64,000 nucleotides of DNA from Haliea salexigens DSM 19537 (GTDB lineage Bacteria; Pseudomonadota; Gammaproteobacteria; Pseudomonadales; Halieaceae): the NCBI RefSeq assembly GCF_000423125.1, contig NZ_AUHJ01000008.1, positions 62,001 through 126,000 on the forward strand, in the 5' to 3' direction. Under the pieces are notes generated by a model, which worked only from the letters and a program-made list of their open reading frames with translations, had not been told where the DNA came from and searched no databases. This document shows, one piece after another, positions 7,819 through 16,689 of this stretch. Both the position numbers and the translations under genes were made by a program. How positions within the stretch are numbered: the stretch's first letter is position 1; each line of letters opens with the position of its first letter.

Positions 7819-9473
7819 CCCTGGCTCGCGGCGCGGTTGATCGCGCCGAGAATGCCCTCGAGCGACGCCTGAATGATGTCCGGGCTGCGCCCCACACCGC
7901 AGTAGCGCTCGCCGTCGATATTCAGCTGGATATAACACACCGCTTCCGCATCGGCACTCTGGCTGAGGGCGTGCTCGCTGTACTCCACCAACACAATCTG
8001 GCGACCCGTGAAGCGCTGCATGGCATCCACGAATGAAGCCACCACGCCATTGCCGGTACCGGTGAGGGCGTTGCGCACCGTGCCCTCGAAGAGCTCGGCC
8101 TGCAGCTGGTCGACGCTGTCGGCGCGGCTCACCTGATAGTCGCCAAGGCGCCACTGGCCGGACCCGCTGAGGTAGGTGCGCTGGAACAGGTCGTGAATCG
8201 CCTCGGGGGTCACTTCGGATTCCTGCAGCTCGGCAAACGCCTGCACCGCCGCGCTGAAGTCTATCTGCAACCAGCGCGGCAGTTCGTAACCGTAATTACT
8301 CTCCAGCACGTAGGCGATGCCGCCCTTGCCCGACTGGCTGTTGATGCGGATTACTTCCTGGTAGGAGCGACCGATATCCGCCGGGTCGATCGGCAGGTAG
8401 GCCACCTGCCAGGGCGCCTGCTGCTCGCGCCGGGACAGGCACTTCTTGATCGCGTCCTGGTGGCTGCCGGAAAAGGCCGTGAACACCAGCTCGCCGGCGT
8501 AAGGATGACGCGGGTGCACCGGCAACTGGGTACACTCTTTCACCGTCTGGATGATCTCGTCCATGTGGCCGAGCTGCAGCTGCGGATCCACACCCTGGCT
8601 GTAGAGGTTCATGGCCATGGTGACGATATCCATGTTGCCGGTGCGCTCACCGTTGCCCATCAGCGTACCCTCGACCCGGTCTGCACCCGCCAGCACACCC
8701 AGCTCCGCCGCGGCGACGGCGCAGCCCCGGTCGTTGTGGGTGTGCAGGGAAACCAGCAGGGCCTCGCGATTCTGCACATGGTCGCAAAACCATTCGATCT
8801 GGTCCGCGTAAACATTGGGCGTACTCATCTCCACCGTCGCCGGCAGGTTGATGATCACCGGATGCTCCGGCGTGGGCTGCCACACGGCCGTCACCGCATC
8901 CACCACTTCCACCGCAAAATCCAGTTCGGTACCGGTGAAGCTCTCCGGCGAATACTCGAACACCCACTCGGTTTCCGGGTAGCGCGCCGCCACGTCGCGC
9001 ACCAGCTCGGCGCCCTTGACCGCAATATCAATGATCCCCGCACGGTCCAGGCCAAACACCTGTTCGCGCTGTACCGTCGAGGTGGAGTTGTAGACGTGCA
9101 CAATGGCGCGGCGGGCGCCGCGCAGCGCCGCAAAGGTTTTCTCGATCAGCTCCGGGCGCGCCTGGGTCAACACCTGGATGGTGACGTCGTCGGGAATGCG
9201 TTTGTTCTCGATCAGTTCACGGCAGAAGTTGTAGTCGTGACTGGATGCGGACGGAAAACCAACCTCGATTTCCTTGAACCCTATCTTCACCAGCTGATCC
9301 CACAGGCGGGATTTCTGCCGCCCGGTCATCGGCTCGATCAGGGCCTGGTTACCATCGCGCAGGTCAACGCTGCACCAGCGTGGCGCCCCGGTAATCTGGC
9401 GGTCGGGCCAGCGGCGCGACGCCAGGCGCACGGGTGCGAAGGGCGGGTATTTGCGATGATCGAATTGGCTCAT
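7800..9473 (-). CDS. leuA: 2-isopropylmalate synthase (long form)
   Basis: A 557-residue enzyme catalysing condensation of acetyl-CoA and 2-oxoisovalerate, the first committed step of leucine synthesis. Visible motifs: SVDLRDGNQALIEPM (metal-binding Asp and catalytic Arg at the barrel start), HTHNDRGCAVAAAELG (metal-binding histidines) and a C-terminal LeuA dimer/allosteric domain (about 420-557) for leucine feedback. Length and the N-terminus RKYPPFAPVRLASRRWPDRQI match the long LeuA class seen in pseudomonads and actinobacteria. Start set to ATG 9473 (MSQFDHRKY); the open frame continues 46 codons upstream but that part looks non-coding. Monocistronic, with a long untranslated leader. Confidence 0.95.
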   Translation of the reverse strand: MSQFDHRKYPPFAPVRLASRRWPDRQITGAPRWCSVDLRDGNQALIEPMTGRQKSRLWDQLVKIGFKEIEVGFPSASSHDYNFCRELIENKRIPDDVTIQVLTQARPELIEKTFAALRGARRAIVHVYNSTSTVQREQVFGLDRAGIIDIAVKGAELVRDVAARYPETEWVFEYSPESFTGTELDFAVEVVDAVTAVWQPTPEHPVIINLPATVEMSTPNVYADQIEWFCDHVQNREALLVSLHTHNDRGCAVAAAELGVLAGADRVEGTLMGNGERTGNMDIVTMAMNLYSQGVDPQLQLGHMDEIIQTVKECTQLPVHPRHPYAGELVFTAFSGSHQDAIKKCLSRREQQAPWQVAYLPIDPADIGRSYQEVIRINSQSGKGGIAYVLESNYGYELPRWLQIDFSAAVQAFAELQESEVTPEAIHDLFQRTYLSGSGQWRLGDYQVSRADSVDQLQAELFEGTVRNALTGTGNGVVASFVDAMQRFTGRQIVLVEYSEHALSQSADAEAVCYIQLNIDGERYCGVGRSPDIIQASLEGILGAINRAASQGQTAAA

Positions 9474-9827
9474 GGCCTCTGTCCTCTGTCCATTTTGCCG
9501 CGTACGGCGAATACAGGCGGCTGTGCATCCGCGGGTCGCGCAGGGTCGTGTCCTGCCGGACCAGCTCTCGTGGAGCCCCGTGCCTGCAACGAGCGTCCCC
9601 GGTAAGGACACTCCGCAGCGGCAACAGATGCTGCATCAGCCGAGTGCGTAGTATAAACCCTGCGGGTGGGCGAATTGCTGCAAAAATGCGTATCCACACG
9701 CGGTATATTGGCGTATAGATTCAAATATTATAATATTAATAGTGATAAACACCATATTATGCGCGCCAGCGGGTGGTATAGGCGATTGCAAACACACACC
9801 GGCTAGAGCGGAGAGGAGGGTAGCAAC
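9474..9827. other. Divergent intergenic region between leuA and the EVE-domain gene
   Basis: A 354-base gap holding the control regions of two divergent genes. On the minus strand a TATACT hexamer at 9650-9655 is a candidate -10 for leuA, implying a leader of about 170 bases; no good -35 is at 17 bases. An AT-rich islet at about 9716-9762 stands out from the GC-rich background and contains a perfect 14-base palindrome AATATTATAATATT (9724-9737), which includes a TATAAT hexamer at 9729-9734 on the plus strand. GGAGAGGAGG at about 9810-9819 is the ribosome binding site of the plus-strand gene. No RNA gene is recognised. Confidence 0.55.
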
Positions 9828-10307
9828 ATGGCCTGCTGGCTATTGAAAACGGAGCCGGACACCTTCAGCCTGGAAGATCTCGCAGCGCGCCCGGCACAAA
9901 CCGAACCCTGGGACGGCGTCCGCAACTATCAGGCGCGCAACTTCCTGCGCGATGGCATGCAGGCGGGTGATGACGTGCTTATCTACCACTCCAGCTGCGC
10001 GGTACCGGCGGTCGTGGGCCTGGCCGACGTTGTGGGCCCGGCGCGGCCCGACCCGAGCCAGTTCGACCCTGCCTCGCCGTATCACGATCCGCGCAGCGAG
10101 CGCGACAACCCGCGCTGGGTGCTGCGCGATATTCACTACCGCAGTCACCTGCCACGGCCGCTGCCACTCGCCGAGCTCAAGCGCCACGCCGCCCAATTCG
10201 AGGGCTTCGCCCTGCTGCACCGCAGCCGATTGTCAGTCATGCCCGTTGCAACTAAACACTACCGTCTGATCCTGAAACTGGCGGCGACACCGGGGGAGAG
10301 CGCGTGA
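9828..10307 (+). CDS. EVE domain-containing protein (ThyN1-like)
   Basis: A 159-residue protein consisting of a single EVE domain, a PUA-related fold. The N-terminal MACWLLKTEPDTFSLEDL, WDGVRNYQARNFLR and GDDVLIYHSS are characteristic of the bacterial EVE/thymocyte nuclear protein 1 family, whose members are proposed to bind modified bases in DNA or RNA. No enzymatic motif. A strong Shine-Dalgarno (GGAGGG) precedes the ATG. Its stop overlaps the start of the downstream Lrp-type regulator, so both are translated from one message. Biological role in bacteria not established. Confidence 0.9.
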   Translation: MACWLLKTEPDTFSLEDLAARPAQTEPWDGVRNYQARNFLRDGMQAGDDVLIYHSSCAVPAVVGLADVVGPARPDPSQFDPASPYHDPRSERDNPRWVLRDIHYRSHLPRPLPLAELKRHAAQFEGFALLHRSRLSVMPVATKHYRLILKLAATPGESA

Positions 10308-10792
10308 AGCTGGACCGTATCGATCGCCGTATCCTGGATGTTCTGCAGCGGGATGGCCGTATCAGCAATCTCGACCTCGCCGAGCGCGTTGGGCTGTCGG
10401 CCACACCCTGCGCACGCCGGGTGAAACGGCTGGAGGACTCGGGCCTGATTCTCGGTACCGTCACCCTGCTGGACCAGTCTCGCCTGGGGCTTAAACTGAC
10501 GGCCTACATCGGCATCAGCATGGATCGCCACACTCCGGACCGCTTCGACGCCTTCGAAGCGCAGGTACGCGACTTCCCCGAAGTCATGGAGTGCTCCGTT
10601 GTGACCGGGCAGAGCGCCGATTACCTGCTGAAAGCGGTGATACCGGACATGCAGCACTACGAGCGCTTCCTGCTCGGCAAACTCACCCGTATCCCCGGTG
10701 TTACCGGTGTGCATTCCAGTTTTGAGTTGCGACGAGTGGTACAGAACACCGTGCTGCCGCTGGACCACGTGGAGAACGACACCGAGGTCTGA
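10304..10792 (+). CDS. Lrp/AsnC family transcriptional regulator
   Basis: A 162-residue Lrp/AsnC regulator. Residues 1-60 form the winged helix-turn-helix (DRIDRRILDVLQRDGRISNLDLAERVGLSAT in outline), and residues 65-150 are the RAM effector-binding domain with the VMECSVVTGQSADYLLKAV strand-turn and a C-terminal LPLDHV end. These proteins usually form octamers and respond to amino acids. GTG start overlaps the EVE gene's stop. Genes for amino-acid transport, racemisation and leucine synthesis lie nearby and are plausible targets, but no operator is identified. Confidence 0.9.
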   Translation: MKLDRIDRRILDVLQRDGRISNLDLAERVGLSATPCARRVKRLEDSGLILGTVTLLDQSRLGLKLTAYIGISMDRHTPDRFDAFEAQVRDFPEVMECSVVTGQSADYLLKAVIPDMQHYERFLLGKLTRIPGVTGVHSSFELRRVVQNTVLPLDHVENDTEV

Positions 10793-10904
10793 GGCCCGCC
10801 GGCAGTGGCCGCGTACCGAATGGCCACTTCCCCTGGCCAACCTGGCTCTTGCCCCGGCTTTACGATTGGACGCATCATGGGGCAGCCAGCAAGGGAGCCG
10901 TGCC

Positions 10905-11687
10905 ATGCTTGATATGCAGAACAAAGTGGCCCTGATCACCGGCGGCGCGAGCGGCATGGGGCGCATCATCGCTCTGCGCCTGGCGGCACGCGGTGCCAGG
11001 GTAGTCATCTTCGACGTCAATGAGGCAGGGCTTGAGGCCACCTGCGCAGAACACGAGCAGATTCATGCTCTGCGTTGCGACATTGGCGACCTCGACGATG
11101 TCGAAAAGAAGGTCGCGCAGGTCGAACAGGAAACCGGGCCGATCGACCTGCTGGTCCACGCCGCCGCACTGATGCCCAGCCACAAGCTTGTGGACCATAC
11201 CCATGCGGGCATGGAGCGCCTGTTCCGCATAAACTATTTCGGCACCACCTACATGATTCGCAGCGTGCTGCCGTCGATGCTCGCGCGTCGCAGCGGCCGT
11301 ATCATCGCCTTTGGCTCGGTCGCAGGCTATGCGCTGGTCACCCACATGGGCGGCTACTGTGCCACCAAATCAGCGGTGAATACCTATGTGGAAATCCTGC
11401 AGAACGAACTCCGCGACTCCGGTGTGAAGGTCCATCTGGTCTGCCCACCGCCGGTCAATACACCCCTGATCGACCAGACACTGGCGACCGACAGCCCCGC
11501 CAGCCTGATTGAAGCGAAGAAGTCGGGGCGGCTTTCCGATCCGGAAAAGATCGTCACGGCGATCGAGAAGGGCGTGGCGAAAAACCGCGACATTATCTAC
11601 CCAGGGGAGGCGCGCCTGCTGATGCTCTGGCATGCGCTGCTGCCGCGCCTGTGGTGGAAAACGGTGCTGAAGTTCGAGAAACAATGA
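10905..11687 (+). CDS. Short-chain dehydrogenase/reductase
   Basis: A 260-residue classical SDR. It has the cofactor motif TGGASGMG (residues 13-20), the Asp at the end of beta-2 (VIFDVN) that favours NAD(H), the catalytic Ser in FGSVAG and the YCATK active-site motif. A C-terminal hydrophobic segment (LLMLWHALLPRLWWKTVL) may associate with membrane. Start at ATG 10905 with AAGGGAG about seven bases upstream; upstream in-frame codons are in the spacer after the Lrp gene. Substrate unknown; the hydrophobic tail hints at lipids or sterol-like molecules. Confidence 0.88.
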   Translation: MLDMQNKVALITGGASGMGRIIALRLAARGARVVIFDVNEAGLEATCAEHEQIHALRCDIGDLDDVEKKVAQVEQETGPIDLLVHAAALMPSHKLVDHTHAGMERLFRINYFGTTYMIRSVLPSMLARRSGRIIAFGSVAGYALVTHMGGYCATKSAVNTYVEILQNELRDSGVKVHLVCPPPVNTPLIDQTLATDSPASLIEAKKSGRLSDPEKIVTAIEKGVAKNRDIIYPGEARLLMLWHALLPRLWWKTVLKFEKQ

Positions 11688-11723
11688 CCCGATCGGCGGT
11701 GCGCATGATAGCATCGCCGACCC

Positions 11724-12962
11724 ATGAGCTCCCGACACCTCACCGCTGACTCACCCTGGCTGTTAGCCCTGCTCGCAACGCTGGTCGCCCTCGGGCCACT
11801 CAGTGTCGACATGTATCTGCCGGCGATGCCGGCCATGCGTGTTGCCCTGGCTACCGATGTAGGCAGTGTGCAACTCACCCTGAGCGCCTACCTCGCCGGC
11901 TTCGCGGTGTTTCACCTGTTCTGCGGACCACTGGCAGACCGTTATGGCCGCAAGCCCGTCATCACCGCCGGCACGCTGCTGTTCATTGCGGCCTGCGTGG
12001 GCTGCAGCCTGGCCACCACGATAGACGAGTTGCTCACCTACCGTTTCCTGCAGGGCATTGGCGCCTGCGTTGGCCCGACGCTTGCGCGCACCATCACGCG
12101 CGACCTGTTCGGGCCGCGCCGCGCCGCCCGCGCGCTGTCACTCATTGCCATGCTGATGGCACTGGCGCCTGCGGTAGCACCGAGTCTCGGCAGCCTGCTG
12201 ATGCTGCTCTTCCCCTGGCGCAGTATTTTCGTGTTTCTGGGGCTCTACGGCGCGCTGATACTGATCGTACTCCATCGCTACCTCGGGGAATCACTGCCGG
12301 TACGCCAGAGCCTCCATCCGGGCACCATCGCGCGCAACTATGCGGTACTGCTGCGCAGTGGACGGTTCATGGCTGTCGTGGTGAGCAGCTCTTTCGTCTA
12401 CGCGGGCATGATGGTCTACCTCGCCTCATCCGGTTTCGTCTACATCGAAATGCTGCAGCTGCCGGTGAAGTACTTCGGGCCTATCTTTCTCACCACGGTC
12501 GCCGGCTATATCGCAGGCAGCGCCGTAAGCGCGCGGCTGTCCAGTCACCTCGATTCCGTCCGGGTGCTGCTGATCGGAACCGTCGTCGTTGCGGTCGCCA
12601 GCGTCAGCATGGCGGTTGCCGGCACGCTCTTCGACACCCGCGTTGCCGCGCTGGCAATACCCATGATGCTCTACACCGCGGGCATGGGCCTCACACTTCC
12701 CCATGCCATGGGCCTGGCACTGCAACCCTATCCGCACATGGCGGGCACCGCCTCGGCGCTGCTCGGCTTTATCCAGATGGCTGTATCCGCCGTCGCCGGA
12801 GGCCTCATAGGCCTGTTCCTGCACGACTCGCCGCAACCTATGCTGCTCGGCATACTGCTGCTGGGCCTGACCGGGCTCGCTCTCGCATTACTCGCAAGCC
12901 GTCTACACGCGCGCGCTCGCGATATCGGGCAAGCACAGCACAACGACCCGCAGGAGCACTGA
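11724..12962 (+). CDS. Bcr/CflA family multidrug efflux MFS transporter
   Basis: A 412-residue major facilitator protein with 12 predicted helices. The early LGPLSVDMYLPAMPAM motif in helix 1 and DRYGRKPV in the first cytoplasmic loop are hallmarks of the Bcr/CflA drug:H+ antiporter subfamily (DHA1). LTYRFLQGIGACVGPTLARTITRDLF is the conserved motif in helices 4-5. Exports drugs such as bicyclomycin or chloramphenicol in characterised members, or metabolites such as cysteine; the cysteine synthase homologue directly downstream makes the latter possibility worth noting (inference). Confidence 0.92.
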   Translation: MSSRHLTADSPWLLALLATLVALGPLSVDMYLPAMPAMRVALATDVGSVQLTLSAYLAGFAVFHLFCGPLADRYGRKPVITAGTLLFIAACVGCSLATTIDELLTYRFLQGIGACVGPTLARTITRDLFGPRRAARALSLIAMLMALAPAVAPSLGSLLMLLFPWRSIFVFLGLYGALILIVLHRYLGESLPVRQSLHPGTIARNYAVLLRSGRFMAVVVSSSFVYAGMMVYLASSGFVYIEMLQLPVKYFGPIFLTTVAGYIAGSAVSARLSSHLDSVRVLLIGTVVVAVASVSMAVAGTLFDTRVAALAIPMMLYTAGMGLTLPHAMGLALQPYPHMAGTASALLGFIQMAVSAVAGGLIGLFLHDSPQPMLLGILLLGLTGLALALLASRLHARARDIGQAQHNDPQEH

Positions 12963-13018
12963 CCGCCTGTAGCGGCTGTGGCATACTGCGCCTTCTTGTT
13001 TCAGTGGAGAAACCGGCC

Positions 13019-14026
13019 GTGGCCAGCGCTGCAGATGTCACCCAGCTCATCGGCAACACGCCGCTCTTGTACCTGCGGCAGGTGTCGGAGCGCACCGGTT
13101 GCCGTATTTTTGGCAAAGCCGAATTCATGAACCCCGGTGGCTCGGTGAAGGACCGCACGGCACTCGGCATCATTCGCGCGGCGGAAGCCAGCGGCGAGCT
13201 GCGCCCGGGCGGTCGCATCGTCGAGGGCACCGCCGGAAATACCGGCATTGGATTGACCCTGCTGGCCAACGCCCTGGGCTATACCAGTACCGTGGTGATG
13301 CCCATCAGCCAGAGCCGCGAGAAAATCGACACACTGGAATTGCTCGGTGCCGATTTACATCTCGTCCCCGCCACGTCCTACAGTGAGCCCGGGCACTATA
13401 TCCACACCGCCCAGCGCCTGGCAGAAAAATTCGCCAGCAGCGAGGCCGCAGGCGCGGTGTGGGCCAGGCAGTTCGACAACCTGGCCAATATGGCAGTACA
13501 CCGCGACACCACCGGCGAGGAAATCTGGCAACAAACGGAGGGCGAAATCGACGGGTTCATTTGCGCCGTGGGCACCGGCGGCACGCTGGCGGGGGTTTCC
13601 CAGGCACTCAAGGCGCATCGCGAGAGCATCACCATCGGTCTCGCTGACCCGCAGGGCGCTTCGCTGAGCCAGTATTTCAACTGCGGCGAACTCACGCCCA
13701 GCGCCGGCAGCTCCATCATGGAAGGCATCGGCATCAACCACATCACCGGCAACGTGGCACAGGCCAGAGTGGATACCGCCTTTACCGTAACCGATGAGGA
13801 AGCATTGCCACTGCTATTCGACCTCCTGCAGCACGAAGGGCTGTGTCTCGGTGGCTCGGCCGGTGTCAACATTGCCGGTGCGGTGAAGCTCGCCGAACAA
13901 CTGGGGCCCGGGCACACCATCGTTACCATCCTCTGTGACTACGGCAACCGCTACCAGAGCAAACTCTTCAACCCCGCGTTCCTGCATAACAAAGGCCTGC
14001 CGGTACCGCCCTGGCTGGATATCTGA
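13019..14026 (+). CDS. Cysteine synthase family PLP enzyme
   Basis: A 335-residue fold-type II beta-replacement enzyme. IGNTPLLYL, the PLP lysine Lys44 in MNPGGSVKDRTA, EGTAGNTGIGL (substrate loop TAGNTG) and GTGGTLAGV (PLP phosphate loop) are clear. It makes cysteine from O-acetylserine and sulfide in the canonical family; variations such as the GLADPQGASLSQYF region resemble the CysK-like paralogues. GTG at 13019 is chosen because GGAG lies nine bases before it, whereas GTG at 13004 has no ribosome binding site. Between an MFS exporter and an FMN reductase. Exact sulfur donor/acceptor uncertain. Confidence 0.87.
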   Translation: MASAADVTQLIGNTPLLYLRQVSERTGCRIFGKAEFMNPGGSVKDRTALGIIRAAEASGELRPGGRIVEGTAGNTGIGLTLLANALGYTSTVVMPISQSREKIDTLELLGADLHLVPATSYSEPGHYIHTAQRLAEKFASSEAAGAVWARQFDNLANMAVHRDTTGEEIWQQTEGEIDGFICAVGTGGTLAGVSQALKAHRESITIGLADPQGASLSQYFNCGELTPSAGSSIMEGIGINHITGNVAQARVDTAFTVTDEEALPLLFDLLQHEGLCLGGSAGVNIAGAVKLAEQLGPGHTIVTILCDYGNRYQSKLFNPAFLHNKGLPVPPWLDI

Positions 14027-14060
14027 CCAACGCAACCCCCTGAAAACACGGAGACCCCAC

Positions 14061-14681
14061 ATGAAACTGGGCATTATCAGCGGCAGTCATCGACCCGATT
14101 CACAGAGCGCCAAGGTGGGCCGCTACATCAAGCACACCCTGCTCGAGCAGAAGCTCTGCGACGACGTCTGGTTTCTGGACCTCGGTGGCAACCCGCTGCC
14201 GTTGTGGGAAGAGGGCGTATGGGACCCTGAGGACGCCCGCTGGCAGGGCATTCTCGACCCGCTGCGCACCGAGCTGCACAGCTGTGACGGCCTCATCGTT
14301 ATCGCACCGGAATGGCACGGGATGGTGCCAGCCGGCCTGAAGAACTTTCTGCTGTTATGGACATCGGGCGGGGAGCTGGCCCACAAGCCGGCGCTGATCG
14401 TCACCGTGTCCGGCTCCATCGGGGGCGCTTACCCCGTGGCAGAGCTGCGCATGAGCGGCTACAAGAACAACCGCCTGTGCTTCATACCCGAGCACCTGAT
14501 CGTGCGCAACGTCAACGGCGTATTCAACGCCGACGACAAGGACAACGACCAGGACCCGCACACCTACCATCGCGACCGGCTCATCTACTGCCTGGAGCTG
14601 CTGCGGGAATACGCGTTGGCCATGCGTCAGGTGCGCGCCAGCGGCAAAGGTGCCCTCGACGTTTACCCAAGCGGCATGTAA
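14061..14681 (+). CDS. NAD(P)H-dependent FMN reductase, flavodoxin-like fold
   Basis: A 206-residue protein opening with MKLGIISGSHRPDSQSAKVGRY, the phosphate-binding loop of NADPH-dependent FMN reductases (SGS-R-x-S). IAPEWHGMVPAGLKNFL corresponds to the conserved PEYN-G/P-LKN region that binds the flavin ring, with W-H in place of Y-N. Supplies reduced flavin or reduces quinones/chromate in characterised relatives. ATG at 14061 with GGAG upstream. It ends 20 bases from the convergent diguanylate cyclase gene. Confidence 0.88.
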   Translation: MKLGIISGSHRPDSQSAKVGRYIKHTLLEQKLCDDVWFLDLGGNPLPLWEEGVWDPEDARWQGILDPLRTELHSCDGLIVIAPEWHGMVPAGLKNFLLLWTSGGELAHKPALIVTVSGSIGGAYPVAELRMSGYKNNRLCFIPEHLIVRNVNGVFNADDKDNDQDPHTYHRDRLIYCLELLREYALAMRQVRASGKGALDVYPSGM

Positions 14682-14700
14682 GACAGGCGGAGCGGGGCAC

Positions 14701-15894
14701 TCACTGCGCGGGGGCCCACACCTCAACACGGTCCCGACCGTTGTCCTTGGCCCGGTAGAGGGCCTCGTCCGCGCGACTGAGCAGCAGGTCGATGGTATCG
14801 CCCTGCCGCGCCTCGGTAATGCCCGCACTGAAGGTCACGCTCACCGCGCTGCTGCCGGCGTGCAATGCGGTTCCGGCCACCGCAAGCCGCGCCCGGTCGA
14901 GTAATACCCGCGCTTCCTGCGGAGAGGTGTCCGGCAGCAACAACACGAACTCCTCGCCGCCGTAACGTGCCAGCACATCCGTCTCCCGCAGCTGGCCCTG
15001 CCAGGCATCGGCAAAGTGGCGCAGTGCCTCGTCGCCGAAACTGTGGCCGTAGCTGTCGTTGAGGCGCTTGAAGTGGTCCAGGTCAATCATCGCCAGGCAC
15101 AGCGAATGCTTTTGCCGCAGGGCGCGTGCCAGGTCGCGCTCAGCCACCGTGCGAAAAGCGCGACGGTTCAACAACCGGGTCAGGTCGTCGCGGGTGGCGA
15201 GGTACTCGGCGCGGATCTGGTGGGTGCGCCCCACAGCCAGAATGCGCTGCATGGTCATCAGCGTAACGCCGACGAAACCCATTACCAGCGCAGGAATACC
15301 AAAATTGTAGGGCAACAGGTAACTGTAGGACTTCAGGGGGAACACATAGGGTTGGCCCTGCCACCAGTCGTGGTAGCCGTGGAAGCCGCGCAACAACACC
15401 ACCGCGCTGTAAAGCAGCAGGCTGACACCGACGAGCAGCTGGGCGGGGCGCGTTGCCGAATCCTCCCGGCTCTTGAACAGCAGCCAGATAGCCTGCACCG
15501 GTAGCAGCCCGGCGATGGTGGAGTAGACCCCCATCAGGAAGTCTGAGTTACCGTTGGTTACCCAATAGTGGACATTGAAGGCCACCATCACCCCGACGCT
15601 CACAGGCACAATCCACCACGGCAGTGGTCGCCCCATGAAGTGGAAGATGCCAATCAGGAAAAGCGCCTCACCGGCAAGCTGGCCTGCGTTGCCCAGCACG
15701 TTCAGCACCGGGCTGCCGGTGGCAATAAAGCCGAAAAAGAGGACGATGCCGGCGATCAGTGTCCAGCTACCGGCCATCCAGAATACGGGGCCGGCGTAAG
15801 GGCGCGACACATACCAGAGCGCGGTGGAGGATATCGCCACTGCCAGCAGCAGGCATACGCCCAGCAGCATTGGCGAGTAGTAAATGGCCTCCAC
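14701..15894 (-). CDS. Membrane-bound diguanylate cyclase (GGDEF)
   Basis: A 397-residue protein with about six N-terminal membrane helices (residues 5-200) and a C-terminal GGDEF domain (about 225-390). The active-site loop reads YGGEEF, a functional GGDEF variant, and the inhibitory I-site RETD (RxxD) sits five residues before it, so product inhibition by c-di-GMP is expected. DLDHFKRLNDSYGHSFGDEAL is the metal-binding region. Synthesises c-di-GMP from GTP. It is downstream of dsbA on the same strand with 24 bases between; this neighbour order is shared with Pseudomonas as I recall. Confidence 0.93.
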   Translation of the reverse strand: MEAIYYSPMLLGVCLLLAVAISSTALWYVSRPYAGPVFWMAGSWTLIAGIVLFFGFIATGSPVLNVLGNAGQLAGEALFLIGIFHFMGRPLPWWIVPVSVGVMVAFNVHYWVTNGNSDFLMGVYSTIAGLLPVQAIWLLFKSREDSATRPAQLLVGVSLLLYSAVVLLRGFHGYHDWWQGQPYVFPLKSYSYLLPYNFGIPALVMGFVGVTLMTMQRILAVGRTHQIRAEYLATRDDLTRLLNRRAFRTVAERDLARALRQKHSLCLAMIDLDHFKRLNDSYGHSFGDEALRHFADAWQGQLRETDVLARYGGEEFVLLLPDTSPQEARVLLDRARLAVAGTALHAGSSAVSVTFSAGITEARQGDTIDLLLSRADEALYRAKDNGRDRVEVWAPAQ

Positions 15895-15918
15895 GGCGCC
15901 CCCGTTACGCCTCCCGGG

Positions 15919-16578
15919 TCAGGAAGCGGCGTTGGATGCGGGCTGCGCGGCGCGCTCTTTCTCTATGAGGAAGTCAGCCAGTTTCAGCATGTTCGCCTGG
16001 CTTCCCGCCTTGCGAATGCTGATACGGTATTTGCCGTTGACCATCATTTCAGGCGTACCGGTGATTTTCGCCGCCCGGGCGCGGCTGTTGGCCTGGCGCA
16101 CCTGGCTGCTCACACCGAAGGAAGAAAACGCCTTGTCGAAATCATCGCCGCTGACACCGTTCGAGGTGAACAGCTTGCGGATTTCGGCTTCCGACCCCAG
16201 GCGCTTGCCGTCGACATTCATGGCCTGGAACATCACCGTGTGCAGCGAGTCGAGAACGCCCAGCACATCGGCGGTGTAGTACATGGCTGCATGCAGTTCC
16301 ATGGGCTTGTTCCAGACGGCGGGGGAGCCTTTGAAGTCGACATCATCCGCCAGGGTATCCTTCCAGTGGCTGATCAGCGGGTCGAAGGTGTAGCAGTGGC
16401 CGCAGCCATACCAGAAGAACTCGACCACTTCGATCTTGTCCGGGTCTGCCGTGCGCAGTGCCGGCACGATCAGGTCATAGTGCGTGCCTTCCTGCCAATC
16501 GGTGGTAGCGGCATCCTGGGCTGTGGCTGCGAGCGGGGCCAGCAGCACGAGAGCAAGAGCGAGAAAACGCGTAAACAT
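15919..16578 (-). CDS. dsbA: Thiol:disulfide interchange protein DsbA
   Basis: A 219-residue periplasmic oxidoreductase. Signal peptide at residues 1-20 (MFTRFLALALVLLAPLAATA). Active site CGHC within WYGCGHCYTF, and the cis-proline loop TGTPEMMVNGKY in the thioredoxin fold interrupted by the helical insertion. Introduces disulfides into secreted proteins. ATG 16578 is preferred because GGAGA precedes it; the upstream ATG at 16590 would consume that ribosome binding site. Downstream of the two cytochrome genes, separated by a terminator. Confidence 0.95.
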   Translation of the reverse strand: MFTRFLALALVLLAPLAATAQDAATTDWQEGTHYDLIVPALRTADPDKIEVVEFFWYGCGHCYTFDPLISHWKDTLADDVDFKGSPAVWNKPMELHAAMYYTADVLGVLDSLHTVMFQAMNVDGKRLGSEAEIRKLFTSNGVSGDDFDKAFSSFGVSSQVRQANSRARAAKITGTPEMMVNGKYRISIRKAGSQANMLKLADFLIEKERAAQPASNAAS

Positions 16579-16643
16579 GAGATTCTCCATAGTCAGGTTA
16601 CCGTCATCAGACCACGATTCCGACGGACTGTTCTACTCCGGAT

Positions 16644-16671
16644 AAAAAAGGTGGCTCTATGGCCACCTTTT
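16644..16671 (-). terminator. Rho-independent terminator after cytochrome c4 gene
   Basis: On the minus strand: stem GGTGGC, loop CATAGA, stem GCCACC followed by six T. The flanking A-run on the other side makes it potentially bidirectional. It lies 20 bases past the cytochrome c4 stop codon and separates it from dsbA. Confidence 0.85.
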
Positions 16672-16689
16672 CAACTACTGCTGGAGGAC

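Noticed and set aside
9364-9699. Possible leucine-rich leader peptide (MQHLLPLRSVL) for leuA attenuation
   Set aside because: Four leucine codons within nine look tempting, but the frame continues past the leuA start, there is no ribosome binding site, and no terminator/antiterminator hairpin with a T-run follows.
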